Of a stretch of 64,000 nt of DNA, positions 43,186 to 51,397 are shown in pieces. The position numbers and the translations under genes are program-made. The notes below the pieces were generated by a model that made no database searches, had not been told where the DNA came from, and was given only the letters and a program-made list of their open reading frames with translations. Position 1 is the stretch's first letter. Each line of letters starts with the position of its first letter. The DNA lies in contig JACJZD010000001.1 in the NCBI GenBank assembly GCA_020635795.1, positions 1,125,001 through 1,189,000 on the forward strand, given 5' to 3'. This DNA comes from Flavobacteriales bacterium (GTDB lineage Bacteria; Bacteroidota; Bacteroidia; Flavobacteriales_E; Vicingaceae).

Positions 43186-43941
43186 ATGTTAACAAAACGA
43201 ATCATACCTTGTTTAGATATTAAAGATGGCAGGACAGTTAAAGGTGTAAACTTTATTAACTTGATTGATGCTGGCGACCCTGTAGAATTAGCGAAGATTT
43301 ATGCAAATGAAGGTGCTGATGAATTGGTTTTTTTAGATATTTCAGCCACGGAAGAAAAACGAAAAACTTTACTCAAATTGGTTGAAAGAGTAGCAGAACA
43401 AGTCAATATTCCATTTACTGTTGGTGGAGGAATTTCATCAGTAGAAGATGTAGAGTTGTTATTAAAATCGGGTGCAGATAAGGTTTCTATCAATTCGTCG
43501 GCAGTAAAAAATCCAAACTTAATTAACCAATTGGCTGATAAATTTGGCTCACAATGTATTGTTGTTGCTATTGATGCAAAACAAGTTAATGGACTATGGA
43601 AAGTTCATTTGGTTGGTGGAAAAGTAGCTACTGAATTAAATTTGTTTGATTGGGCAAAAGAAGTGGAGCAAAGAGGGGCAGGGGAAATTTTATTCACTTC
43701 AATGGATAACGACGGTACAAAAAATGGTTTTGCTAATGAGGCTCTAGCTCAATTAACTAAATTGGTTAATATTTCTATTATTGCTTCTGGTGGAGCAGGA
43801 AACATTCAGCATTTTATCGATTGTTTTAATGAGAGTAATGCTGATGCAGCTTTAGCAGCAAGTGTATTTCATTTTAAAGAAATAGAGATTAATCAATTAA
43901 AAAAAGAATTAAGAAGAAACAATATACCTGTAAGAATTTAA
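43186..43941 (+). CDS. hisF: Imidazole glycerol phosphate synthase, cyclase subunit
   Basis: A 251-residue TIM barrel, paralogous to hisA, that uses ammonia from HisH to convert PRFAR to imidazole glycerol phosphate and AICAR. MLTKRIIPCLDIKDGRTVKGVNF (catalytic Asp11), LVFLDISATEEKR, TVGGGISSVEDVE, DKVSINSSAVKNP, SMDNDGTKNGF and IASGGAGNIQHF are HisF motifs. It begins 1 base after hisA, so translation is coupled. Confidence 0.97.
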   Translation: MLTKRIIPCLDIKDGRTVKGVNFINLIDAGDPVELAKIYANEGADELVFLDISATEEKRKTLLKLVERVAEQVNIPFTVGGGISSVEDVELLLKSGADKVSINSSAVKNPNLINQLADKFGSQCIVVAIDAKQVNGLWKVHLVGGKVATELNLFDWAKEVEQRGAGEILFTSMDNDGTKNGFANEALAQLTKLVNISIIASGGAGNIQHFIDCFNESNADAALAASVFHFKEIEINQLKKELRRNNIPVRI

Positions 43942-43944
43942 ATT

Positions 43945-44004
43945 CTCCCCTTGAGGGGAGATTAAGAGGGGTGATTTTCAACCACCTAACCTCCTTCAAG
44001 GGAG
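43945..44004. repeat. R1-type palindromic repeat in the hisF-hisIE spacer
   Basis: Two hairpins, ctcccc-ttga-ggggag (43945-43960) and ctcc-ttcaa-gggag (43992-44004), share a CTCCCC/GGGGAG stem type with the R1 copies. They fill most of the 77-base spacer. Confidence 0.72.
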
Positions 44005-44018
44005 AAAAAAAGAAAAAT

Positions 44019-44612
44019 ATGAAACTAAAATTAAACGAACAAGAGTTAATACCCGCAATTATTCAAGACAATAACACCAATAAAGTATTGATGTTGGGTT
44101 ACATGAATCAAGAATCGTTGGATAAAACGATAGAAACCAAAAAAGTTACTTTTTTTAGTCGTAGTAAAAATAGATTGTGGACCAAAGGTGAAGAAAGTGG
44201 GAATTTTTTAAACTTAATAAGCATCGAAAACGATTGTGATAATGATACCTTGTTAATTAAAGTAATCCCAAACGGACCAACTTGTCACAAAGGAACGGAT
44301 ACCTGTTGGGGAGATAAAAATTCAAATGATTTAAGTTTTTTAAATCAACTGGAATCCATTATTGAGCAACGTAAAGAATCTGGTAACGAGAAATCGTATG
44401 TGAATGATTTGTTTAAAAAAGGCATCAATAAAATTGCTCAAAAAGTAGGAGAAGAAGCGGTGGAAGTTGTTATAGAAGCAAAGGACAATAATGATGAATT
44501 GTTTTTAAATGAAAGCGCTGATTTGTTGTTTCATTATTTAATTTTACTTCAAGCCAAAGGTTATAAACTAAACAACGTTATAGAAGTTTTGGTAAAACGT
44601 AACAAGTGTTAG
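44019..44612 (+). CDS. hisIE: Bifunctional phosphoribosyl-AMP cyclohydrolase/phosphoribosyl-ATP pyrophosphatase
   Basis: A 197-residue fusion, taking the ATG at 44019 (a longer frame starts within the repeat at 43971 but MKLKLNEQELIP is the conserved start). The HisI domain is residues about 1-105, with NKVLMLGYMNQESL, VTFFSRSKNRLWTKGEESGN, ENDCDNDTLLIKV and PTCHKGTDTCW (zinc Cys). The HisE domain is about 110-197 (KSYVNDLFKKGINKIAQKVGEEAVEVVIEA). This completes the pathway, so all ten reactions are encoded here. Confidence 0.96.
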   Translation: MKLKLNEQELIPAIIQDNNTNKVLMLGYMNQESLDKTIETKKVTFFSRSKNRLWTKGEESGNFLNLISIENDCDNDTLLIKVIPNGPTCHKGTDTCWGDKNSNDLSFLNQLESIIEQRKESGNEKSYVNDLFKKGINKIAQKVGEEAVEVVIEAKDNNDELFLNESADLLFHYLILLQAKGYKLNNVIEVLVKRNKC

Positions 44613-44634
44613 TAAAATTTTAAAAGTGGTCTGG

Positions 44635-44662
44635 TTTGTGCTGTATTGATTCATTATTTTTG
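44635..44662 (+). promoter_or_regulatory. Candidate promoter with near-leaderless spacing
   Basis: TTTG at 44635-44638 and TATTTTTG at 44655-44662 (16-base spacer). The ATG of the next gene is only 4 bases beyond the -7 box, so transcription would begin at or near the start codon. Confidence 0.45.
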
Positions 44663-44666
44663 GACA

Positions 44667-45191
44667 ATGCGTAAATTTTTAATAGCTTTTGTTTTATTAA
44701 CAAGTTCACTTTCAATGTTTAGTCAAAACTTTGGATTAGGAGCTTCAGCAATGTATAATTTCCAAACAGAAAGTTTTGGAATAGGAGCAAGAGCAAACTT
44801 TTTTCCAAACAATAAACTAAGTTTTGTACCTCAATTCACTTATTACCCAGGTTGGGGAGAAATAAACGAATACATGATTGGGATGGCCCTTGAATATAAA
44901 ATTAGGAGAGGCAATAAGCTTAATTATTATGTTTTGCTTCATGGAGCTTACAACAAATGGAACGATTATGATGAATCAGCTTTAAAAGATGCGGAACCAA
45001 CCAACTGGAATGCAGAAGGTGGAATAGGTATTACAACCAATAAGTGCCTTCGTCCGTTCTTAGAATATCGTTACAACATTAAATTTATGGAAACGCATTT
45101 ACGACTTGGCTTGCTTTATGTTTTTGGTTGTAGTGGCGGAAATAAAGGTGGCAGAAGAGGTGGAGAGGGCATTTGTCCTGCTTATCGTTAA
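44667..45191 (+). CDS. Exported small outer-membrane beta-barrel-like protein
   Basis: A 174-residue protein from ATG 44667 (a TTG seven codons upstream is unlikely). Signal peptide 1-20 (SLSMFSQ). The mature part alternates strands (GLGASAMYNFQTESFGIGARANF, FVPQFTYYPGWG, MIGMALEYKIR, YVLLHGAYN, EGGIGITTN, FLEYRYNIKF, LRLGLLYVFG) and ends in a glycine-rich tail GGNKGGRRGGEG. It is likely a small barrel, function unknown. A TATTTTTG box lies immediately before the ATG. Confidence 0.7.
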   Translation: MRKFLIAFVLLTSSLSMFSQNFGLGASAMYNFQTESFGIGARANFFPNNKLSFVPQFTYYPGWGEINEYMIGMALEYKIRRGNKLNYYVLLHGAYNKWNDYDESALKDAEPTNWNAEGGIGITTNKCLRPFLEYRYNIKFMETHLRLGLLYVFGCSGGNKGGRRGGEGICPAYR

Positions 45192-45209
45192 TAGTTAAAA
45201 AACTTTTTT

Positions 45210-46118
45210 ATGAAAAAAATAAACCTTTCAGTTCTTATTGTAATTCTTTTAGCAGTAGCTACATCTTGTAAAAAAGACCGTATAGAGAAAAAAGAAAAAA
45301 ACGAATATGCTCCAATTAACGATTATTTGGACACCAAAAAACAACAAGAACAAGAGTTTGAAATAACAGGTACGTCAAACGATACCATTACAGGTAATCA
45401 AGGAACTCATTTGTTAGCTGGTAAAGATTGTTTAATGTTTCCAAATGGCGATACAGTAGGTTTTCCTTTTACAGTTAAATTGGTTGAGTTATACACGCCT
45501 AAAGACATGATTTATTGGCAAATTCCCACTGTTGCTGGGGGTAATATTTTAGAAACAGATGGCGAAATTCGTGTTAGAGCAGTAAAAAATGGACAAGATT
45601 TATTGTTAAAACCATCGTGTTTTTATCGAGTAATGATGCCAAACTCAGCACCTAAAAATTACATGAGAGAATTTTTAGGATTTGATGGTGGTGGTTTCAC
45701 CGATTGGACAGATAATCCTTCTTCTCTTGGAGTTACTACTTCAGTAAACCCCGTTTTTGGAACAGATTCTTATGGCTATATTGGTGATGTGCCTCGATTG
45801 GGTTGGTTAAATTGTGGTTTTTTGGCTAACAATGGAGCTGGAAGTAACATTACATTTACTTCAGAAACCGATAATTTACAAAATGTAGGAGCTTTTATTT
45901 ATTTTCCAGCAACTAAATCGGTTATGCAAGTGTACAATACAGTTTCTGGTTTAGTACCAAACGGAACAAGTATTAAAATAATTTTAATTGGTATGAAATC
46001 ATCAGGAGAATTATTTCACTTTTATCAAAGTACAACTATTAGTGGGGCTACTACTATTGATGTAGAAATGACTTCAATTTCTGATGCAGATTTAACAACT
46101 TTATTAAATAGTTTATAA
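45210..46118 (+). CDS. Exported lipoprotein of unknown function
   Basis: A 302-residue protein. The signal peptide ends in a lipobox-like VATSC with Cys20 as lipid anchor (SPII type). The mature region begins with a charged linker (KKDRIEKKEKNEYAP), then a beta-rich domain with FEITGTSNDTITGNQGTHLL, FPFTVKLVELYTPKDMIYWQ and INVEIRVRAVKNG-like strands, and ends in DADLTTLLNSL. Not assigned to a family. It lies 18 bases after the barrel gene and 2 bases before the DUF2237 gene, so the three are probably one transcript. Confidence 0.7.
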   Translation: MKKINLSVLIVILLAVATSCKKDRIEKKEKNEYAPINDYLDTKKQQEQEFEITGTSNDTITGNQGTHLLAGKDCLMFPNGDTVGFPFTVKLVELYTPKDMIYWQIPTVAGGNILETDGEIRVRAVKNGQDLLLKPSCFYRVMMPNSAPKNYMREFLGFDGGGFTDWTDNPSSLGVTTSVNPVFGTDSYGYIGDVPRLGWLNCGFLANNGAGSNITFTSETDNLQNVGAFIYFPATKSVMQVYNTVSGLVPNGTSIKIILIGMKSSGELFHFYQSTTISGATTIDVEMTSISDADLTTLLNSL

Positions 46119-46120
46119 TT

Positions 46121-46501
46121 ATGGAACAACAATTAAATGTATTCGGAGAACCTCTTATAGCTTGTAGTAATAATCCTGTTACAGGATATTTTAGAGATGG
46201 GTGTTGCAATACCGACGAAACTGATTTTGGTGTACATACTGTTTGTGTTATTGTAACCGACGAATTTTTAAAATTTTCGATAGAAAGTGGTAATGATTTA
46301 ACCACTCCACATCCAAACTGGGGTTTTCCAGGTTTGCAAGCAGGCGATAAATGGTGTTTATGTGCTTCTCGATTTTTAGATGCTCACGAACGTGGTTTTG
46401 CACCTAAAGTAGTGCTAGAAGCTACCAACGAAAAAACACTTGAAGTAGTACCTATGGATGTGTTAATTAAACACGCTTATTACTCAAAGCAGGAGATTTA
46501 G
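46121..46501 (+). CDS. DUF2237 family protein
   Basis: A 126-residue soluble protein with the DUF2237 hallmarks: LNVFGEPLIACSNNPVTGYFRDGCC, GVHTVCVIVTDEFL, WGFPGLQAGDKWCLCASRF and EVVPMDVLIKHA. The family is small, Cys-rich and of unknown function; the conserved Cys may bind metal. It ends in a convergent 4-base overlap with the next minus-strand gene. Confidence 0.9.
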   Translation: MEQQLNVFGEPLIACSNNPVTGYFRDGCCNTDETDFGVHTVCVIVTDEFLKFSIESGNDLTTPHPNWGFPGLQAGDKWCLCASRFLDAHERGFAPKVVLEATNEKTLEVVPMDVLIKHAYYSKQEI

Positions 46502-47112
46502 TCCTTTATCTTCCAGTAAAATTTAGTTATATAGTTTCTCCAATTCCAATTAAGAGAATTATTGTCAATTACATTGATTGAAGTTAAAATAACTAAATCA
46601 TGCTCTGAAAGAAGATTTAGTTCATATTTTAACATCGTAAGCCAAGAATATTCTCCTTTAATAATTTTTTGAAAGGACAATTTACTTGCAATCAGAATAG
46701 TGAAATTAGTCTCAAATGTATTAGTGTCAATTCTAAATAGAATTGGATTCGATAAGATTTTGAGTAATGTGTCTTTATTAATCTCACCCAAAAATAAATC
46801 AACTCTTATAGAATCTTCTATTATTTTTTTAATATTTATTTCTTCCCCATACTCATCATATTGAGTATAATATTCATAATGAGGATATGTTTTTATGAAT
46901 TTTTGATTTTCAGTTATAGGGTTGAAATTATTGGCAATTTTGTCTGTTTGATTAGTTGAATATAAAAAATCCCCATAGATATCATAACTATGTACTCTAG
47001 ACATAATGTATTCTACTTTAACATTACCAATATGTAAATAAGCTTTATCTGTATTTTGAGAATAAACTCTAGTATGAAAATAAATTCCAATAAATAAAAG
47101 TATTAATCGCAT
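46498..47112 (-). CDS. Orphan exported protein
   Basis: A 204-residue protein with an N-terminal signal peptide (LILLFIGIYFHTRVYSQ). The mature part is rich in Asn, Ile, Lys and Tyr (YEYYTQYDEYGEEINIKKI) with no recognised domain. It is more AT-rich than its neighbours. Its stop overlaps the DUF2237 stop by 4 bases (convergent). It is a candidate lineage-specific gene. Confidence 0.5.
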   Translation of the reverse strand: MRLILLFIGIYFHTRVYSQNTDKAYLHIGNVKVEYIMSRVHSYDIYGDFLYSTNQTDKIANNFNPITENQKFIKTYPHYEYYTQYDEYGEEINIKKIIEDSIRVDLFLGEINKDTLLKILSNPILFRIDTNTFETNFTILIASKLSFQKIIKGEYSWLTMLKYELNLLSEHDLVILTSINVIDNNSLNWNWRNYITKFYWKIKD

Positions 47113-47170
47113 AATTTTTTAATAAATACGAGTAAATATAATCATTTATCACAATTAGTTTAATTTCTAT

Positions 47171-47178
47171 TAACTTTG
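47171..47178 (+). promoter_or_regulatory. Candidate -7 box for the ABC-F gene
   Basis: TAACTTTG (TAnnTTTG), 28 bases upstream of ATG 47207; the surrounding ttaactttgca is the common Bacteroidota form. Confidence 0.5.
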
Positions 47179-47206
47179 CAATCCTTTTTAATTAAATAGA
47201 TTAGAT

Positions 47207-48805
47207 ATGATTGCAGCACATAATGTTTCCTTACAATACGGAAAAAGAGTTTTATTCGATGAAGTAAACATTAAGTTTACCGAAGGGAATTGTTACGGAG
47301 TAATTGGTGCAAATGGTGCCGGAAAATCTACTTTCTTAAAAATATTATCGGGCGAATTATTGCCTAATTCGGGTAATATTTCAATAGACCCAGGCAAGCG
47401 TTTAGCCGTTTTAAGTCAAGACCACAACAAGTTTAACGAACAAACAGTGTTGAATACTGTAATGATGGGTTACGACAAACTATGGAAAGTAATGCAAGAA
47501 AAAGATGCTATTTACGCTAAACCAGATTTTTCGGATGCTGATGGATTACGTGCAGCCGAATTAGAAGCAGAATTTGCTGAAATGGATGGCTGGAATGCAG
47601 AATCGGATGCAGCAAACATGTTGAGCGGTCTAGGAATAAAAGAGGAACATCATTATAGTTTATTGAAAGACATTAGCGGTAACCAAAAAGTGAGAGTATT
47701 GTTGGCTCAAGCGTTGTTTGGTAATCCGGATATTTTAATTTTAGATGAGCCTACCAACGATTTGGATATTCATACCATTTCGTGGTTAGAAGATTTTTTA
47801 ATGGATTTTAAAAATACGGTTATTGTAGTTTCTCACGATAGACACTTTTTGGATACGGTTTGTACACACATTGCCGATATCGATTTTAGTAAAATAAGTG
47901 TTTACACGGGTAATTACTCATTTTGGTATGAAAGTAGCCAATTAGCTTTACGTCAAAAACAATCGGCTAACAAAAAAGCTGAAGATAAAAAGAAAGAATT
48001 GTTAGAGTTTATTGCCCGTTTTAGTGCCAATGCATCTAAGTCGAAACAAGCTACTGGTCGTAAAAAAATGTTGGATAAAATCAATTTTGAAGAAATTAAA
48101 CCTTCTACTAGAAAATACCCAGCCATTATCTTTAATCAAAGTAGAGAAGCAGGCGACCAAATTTTACACGCCACCAATTTATCCAAATCGGGTCTGTTTA
48201 AAGATTTTAATTTGAATGTACGTAAAGGCGATAAAATTGCTTTCATTTCTAAAAATAGTATGGCAACCACTTCGTTGTTTCAAATTTTGATGGAAGAAAT
48301 AAAGCCAGATACAGGCGAGTTTACATACGGACAAACCATTACAACAGCCTATTTACCTAATGAAAATTCACATTATTTTACTGCCGATTACAATTTAATT
48401 GATTGGCTACGTCAGTTTTCTGTGGAGAAAGATGAAGTGTATATCAGAGGATTTTTAGGTAAAATGTTGTTTTCTGGCGAAGAGGTATTTAAAAAATCAA
48501 ATGTATTGTCGGGAGGTGAAAAAGTTCGTTGCATGACTTCAAGAATGATGCTTGCCGAAGGAAATTTATTGATTTTAGATGAACCAACCAATCACTTGGA
48601 TTTAGAGTCGATTACTGCGTTTAACAATGCCTTAAAAGATTTTAAAGGAACCGTGTTGTTTACATCGCATGACCACGAATTTACCAATACTGTAGCAAAC
48701 CGAATTATAGAATTAACACCTAACGGATGTATTGACAAAGAGATGACTTATGATGAGTACATCGAAAACGAAAAAATCCAAGAGCAAGTAGCTCAACTTT
48801 ATTAA
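47207..48805 (+). CDS. ABC-F family ATPase (YbiT-like) with one degenerate ATP site
   Basis: A 532-residue cytosolic protein with two ABC domains and no membrane domain, expected to act on the ribosome as a translation factor. NBD1 has Walker A GANGAGKST (34-42), Walker B ILILDEPTNDLD and a degenerate signature DISGNQ. Between is a Lys-rich linker (about 250-290). NBD2 keeps a proper LSGGEKVR signature and LLILDEPTNHLD, but its Walker A is replaced by KNSMATTS. So the NBD1-Walker A/NBD2-signature site looks intact and the opposite site is degenerate on both sides. Confidence 0.9.
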   Translation: MIAAHNVSLQYGKRVLFDEVNIKFTEGNCYGVIGANGAGKSTFLKILSGELLPNSGNISIDPGKRLAVLSQDHNKFNEQTVLNTVMMGYDKLWKVMQEKDAIYAKPDFSDADGLRAAELEAEFAEMDGWNAESDAANMLSGLGIKEEHHYSLLKDISGNQKVRVLLAQALFGNPDILILDEPTNDLDIHTISWLEDFLMDFKNTVIVVSHDRHFLDTVCTHIADIDFSKISVYTGNYSFWYESSQLALRQKQSANKKAEDKKKELLEFIARFSANASKSKQATGRKKMLDKINFEEIKPSTRKYPAIIFNQSREAGDQILHATNLSKSGLFKDFNLNVRKGDKIAFISKNSMATTSLFQILMEEIKPDTGEFTYGQTITTAYLPNENSHYFTADYNLIDWLRQFSVEKDEVYIRGFLGKMLFSGEEVFKKSNVLSGGEKVRCMTSRMMLAEGNLLILDEPTNHLDLESITAFNNALKDFKGTVLFTSHDHEFTNTVANRIIELTPNGCIDKEMTYDEYIENEKIQEQVAQLY

Positions 48806-48852
48806 TTCATCAAAAACAATTAATTTCGTAGACTTAAAAATAAATAAAAGAT

Positions 48853-50055
48853 ATGTCAAAAGTACTTATTATTGGAGCAGGAGGGGTAGGACAGGTTGCA
48901 ACTTACAAATGTGCAATGAACACTGATGTTTTTACGGATATCGTTTTAGCCAGTAGAACAAAATCGAAATGTGATGTTATTGCAGCATCAATAAAAAGAG
49001 ATTTAGGGGTTACGATTACAACTGATCAAGTTGATGCAGATGTGGTTCCACAATTGGTAGCGTTGTTTAAAAAACACAAACCAGTTATCTGTATGAACTT
49101 AGCTTTACCTTATCAGGATTTAACCATTATGGATGCTTGTTTAGAAGCAGGTGTACATTATTTAGACACAGCAAATTACGAACCTATTGATGAGGCAAAA
49201 TTTGAATACAGCTGGCAATGGGCTTATCAAGATAGATTTAAACAAGCGGGTTTAACAGCCATTTTAGGTTGTGGATTCGACCCAGGTGTATCCGCAATTT
49301 ATACTGCATATGCAGCAAAACATCATTTTGATGAAATGCACTATTTGGATATCGTAGATTGTAATGCTGGTGACCATGGTAAAGCTTTTGCTACCAACTT
49401 TAACCCAGAAATTAACATTAGAGAGGTTACTCAAAAAGGTAAGTACTGGGAAAACGGCAAATGGGTAGAAACTGAACCACATCAAATTCACCAACCTATT
49501 AATTACCCGAACATTGGACCAAAAGAGTCATATGTGATTTATCACGAAGAATTAGAATCGTTGGTTAAAAACTTCCCAACCTTAAAAAGAGCTCGTTTTT
49601 GGATGACATTTGGACAAGAATATTTAACGCATTTAAGAGTAATTCAAAACATTGGCATGTCGCGTATCGACCCAATTATGTATGAAGGTAAAGAGATTGT
49701 GCCAATTCAATTTTTAAAAGCAGTATTGCCAAATCCAGGTGATTTAGGTGAGAACTACACGGGAGAAACTTCTATTGGTTGTAGAATTAAAGGTATTAAA
49801 GACGGAAAAGAAAAAACGTACTACGTTTACAACAACTGTTCACATGAAGTAGCTTACAAAGAAACAGGTACTCAAGGTGTTTCTTACACAACAGGTGTTC
49901 CAGCTATGATTGGTGCAATGATGTTCTTAAAAGGAGAATGGAACGGTGCGGGAGTATTTAATGTGGAAGAATTTAATCCAGATCCATTTATGGCTGAATT
50001 AAACAAACAAGGATTACCTTGGGTTGAATTGCATGATATTGATTTAGAGGTTTAA
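48853..50055 (+). CDS. Carboxynorspermidine synthase (saccharopine dehydrogenase-like)
   Basis: A 400-residue NAD(P)-dependent enzyme of the saccharopine-dehydrogenase family. MSKVLIIGAGGVGQVATYKCA is the Rossmann GxGGxG loop, with CLEAGVHYLDTANYEP, ILGCGFDPGVSAIYTAYA and GTQGVSYTTGVPAMIG downstream. In Bacteroidota this group condenses aspartate semialdehyde with putrescine to carboxyspermidine. The immediately following nspC decarboxylase makes this assignment, rather than lysine metabolism, the natural one. A TAATTTCG box is at 48821. Confidence 0.9.
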   Translation: MSKVLIIGAGGVGQVATYKCAMNTDVFTDIVLASRTKSKCDVIAASIKRDLGVTITTDQVDADVVPQLVALFKKHKPVICMNLALPYQDLTIMDACLEAGVHYLDTANYEPIDEAKFEYSWQWAYQDRFKQAGLTAILGCGFDPGVSAIYTAYAAKHHFDEMHYLDIVDCNAGDHGKAFATNFNPEINIREVTQKGKYWENGKWVETEPHQIHQPINYPNIGPKESYVIYHEELESLVKNFPTLKRARFWMTFGQEYLTHLRVIQNIGMSRIDPIMYEGKEIVPIQFLKAVLPNPGDLGENYTGETSIGCRIKGIKDGKEKTYYVYNNCSHEVAYKETGTQGVSYTTGVPAMIGAMMFLKGEWNGAGVFNVEEFNPDPFMAELNKQGLPWVELHDIDLEV

Positions 50056-50057
50056 GA

Positions 50058-50098
50058 GCCTCCCCAACCCCTCCGATGGAGGGGCTTCTCTAGAGGTG
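50058..50098. repeat. R1 palindromic repeat after the carboxynorspermidine synthase gene
   Basis: gcctccccaacccctccgat... forms cccctcc-gat-ggagggg at 50068-50084, followed by cttctctagaggtg. It is nearly the same as the copy at 124-164. Confidence 0.8.
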
Positions 50099-50183
50099 TA
50101 AAATTAATTGTAATGAAATCAATCGGCTGTAGTAAAGAAATATTGTCAATTCAAAGTACCATTTTAGGCAATGGCGATGGGAA

Positions 50184-50215
50184 CTCCTCCCTTTCGGGGA
50201 GGTCGGGAGGGGCTT
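50184..50215. repeat. R1-type palindrome abutting the nspC start
   Basis: cctccc-tttcg-gggagg (50186-50202) followed by tcgggaggggctt. The ATG of nspC is the very next base (50216), so the repeat supplies its immediate upstream sequence. Confidence 0.75.
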
Positions 50216-51352
50216 ATGAGTATTGATTTATCCAAAATTCCCGAAACCTGTTATATTGTTGAGGAAGAATTACTTCGACGTAATTTGTCATTAATAAAAA
50301 GTGTAGCCGATAAAGCTGATGTTGAAATTATTTTGGCATTTAAAGGTTTTGCGATGTGGAGCACATTTCCAATAGTGAGAGAATACATTAAAGGTGCTAC
50401 TGCGAGTTCATTGTTTGAGGCAAGGTTATGTTTTGAAGAAATGAAAACCAAAGCGCATTCGTATGTTGTGGCTATTGCACCAAACGAAATCGACGAGTTG
50501 TTGGATTATTCAGAAGTTCTGACGTTTAATTCTTTAACGCAATTTGAGCAATATAAAAGTAAATGTATAGCTAAAGGTGTGGGGATTGGAATTAGGGTAA
50601 ACCCTGAATATTCTGAAGTAACTACTGAATTGTACAATCCTTGTTCTCCAAACTCTCGTCTAGGTGTTACTTCCGAGCATTTTGGAGATAAATTACCTGA
50701 AGGCATTGACGGACTTCATTTTCATGCATTGTGTGAGAACGATTCTTATACTTTGGAAAAAACATTAGAAGCTTTTGAAAAAAAGTTTGGACACCTAATA
50801 AAACAGGCCAAATGGGTGAACTTTGGTGGTGGACATTTGATGACACGAAAAGATTATAATGTTGAGCATTTAATTAGTGTATTAAAAGCTTTTAAAGTTC
50901 GTTACCCAAATGTTCATGTTATTCTTGAACCAGGCTCAGCTTTCGCGTGGCAAACAGGTTATTTGGTTTCTCAAGTGTTAGATGTAGTTGAAAACAATGG
51001 AGTAAAAACTGCCATGTTAGATGTTTCATTTACTGCTCACATGCCCGATTGTTTAGAAATGCCTTATCGTCCAAAAATATGGGGAGCAACTGATCCTGTT
51101 AAAGGAAAACCAACGTATCGAATTGGTGGAACAAGTTGTTTATCTGGTGATTACATGTTTGAATATTCGTTTGAAAACGAGCTAAAAATAGGCAACCGAA
51201 TGGTTTTTGACGATATGATTCATTATACCATGGTAAAATCAAACATGTTTAATGGAGTTTCACACCCTTCAATTGCAATTTGGACGAAAGAAAATAAGTA
51301 TCAGTTAGTAAAAAAGTTCACTTACGTCGATTATAAGTCAAGATTATCTTAA
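50216..51352 (+). CDS. nspC: Carboxynorspermidine decarboxylase
   Basis: A 378-residue PLP decarboxylase of the alanine-racemase fold that removes CO2 from carboxy(nor)spermidine, giving spermidine or norspermidine. Hallmarks: MSIDLSKIPETCYIVEEELL, PLP lysine Lys43 in AFKGFAMWS, HFHALCENDSY, NFGGGHLMTR, EPGSAFAWQTGYLVS and the conserved HMPDCLEMPYRP. The start at 50216 is chosen because a longer in-frame start (50171) would translate the preceding repeat. It lies 161 bases after its pathway partner. Confidence 0.95.
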   Translation: MSIDLSKIPETCYIVEEELLRRNLSLIKSVADKADVEIILAFKGFAMWSTFPIVREYIKGATASSLFEARLCFEEMKTKAHSYVVAIAPNEIDELLDYSEVLTFNSLTQFEQYKSKCIAKGVGIGIRVNPEYSEVTTELYNPCSPNSRLGVTSEHFGDKLPEGIDGLHFHALCENDSYTLEKTLEAFEKKFGHLIKQAKWVNFGGGHLMTRKDYNVEHLISVLKAFKVRYPNVHVILEPGSAFAWQTGYLVSQVLDVVENNGVKTAMLDVSFTAHMPDCLEMPYRPKIWGATDPVKGKPTYRIGGTSCLSGDYMFEYSFENELKIGNRMVFDDMIHYTMVKSNMFNGVSHPSIAIWTKENKYQLVKKFTYVDYKSRLS

Positions 51353-51397
51353 TGTGAAGGAAAAGTTATTAAATTTACTCTCCTTATATATTGTTTA

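Noticed and set aside
50171..50215. Upstream in-frame start of nspC
   Set aside because: It would translate the R1 repeat (glycine/arginine-rich nonsense); MSIDLSKIP is the conserved start.
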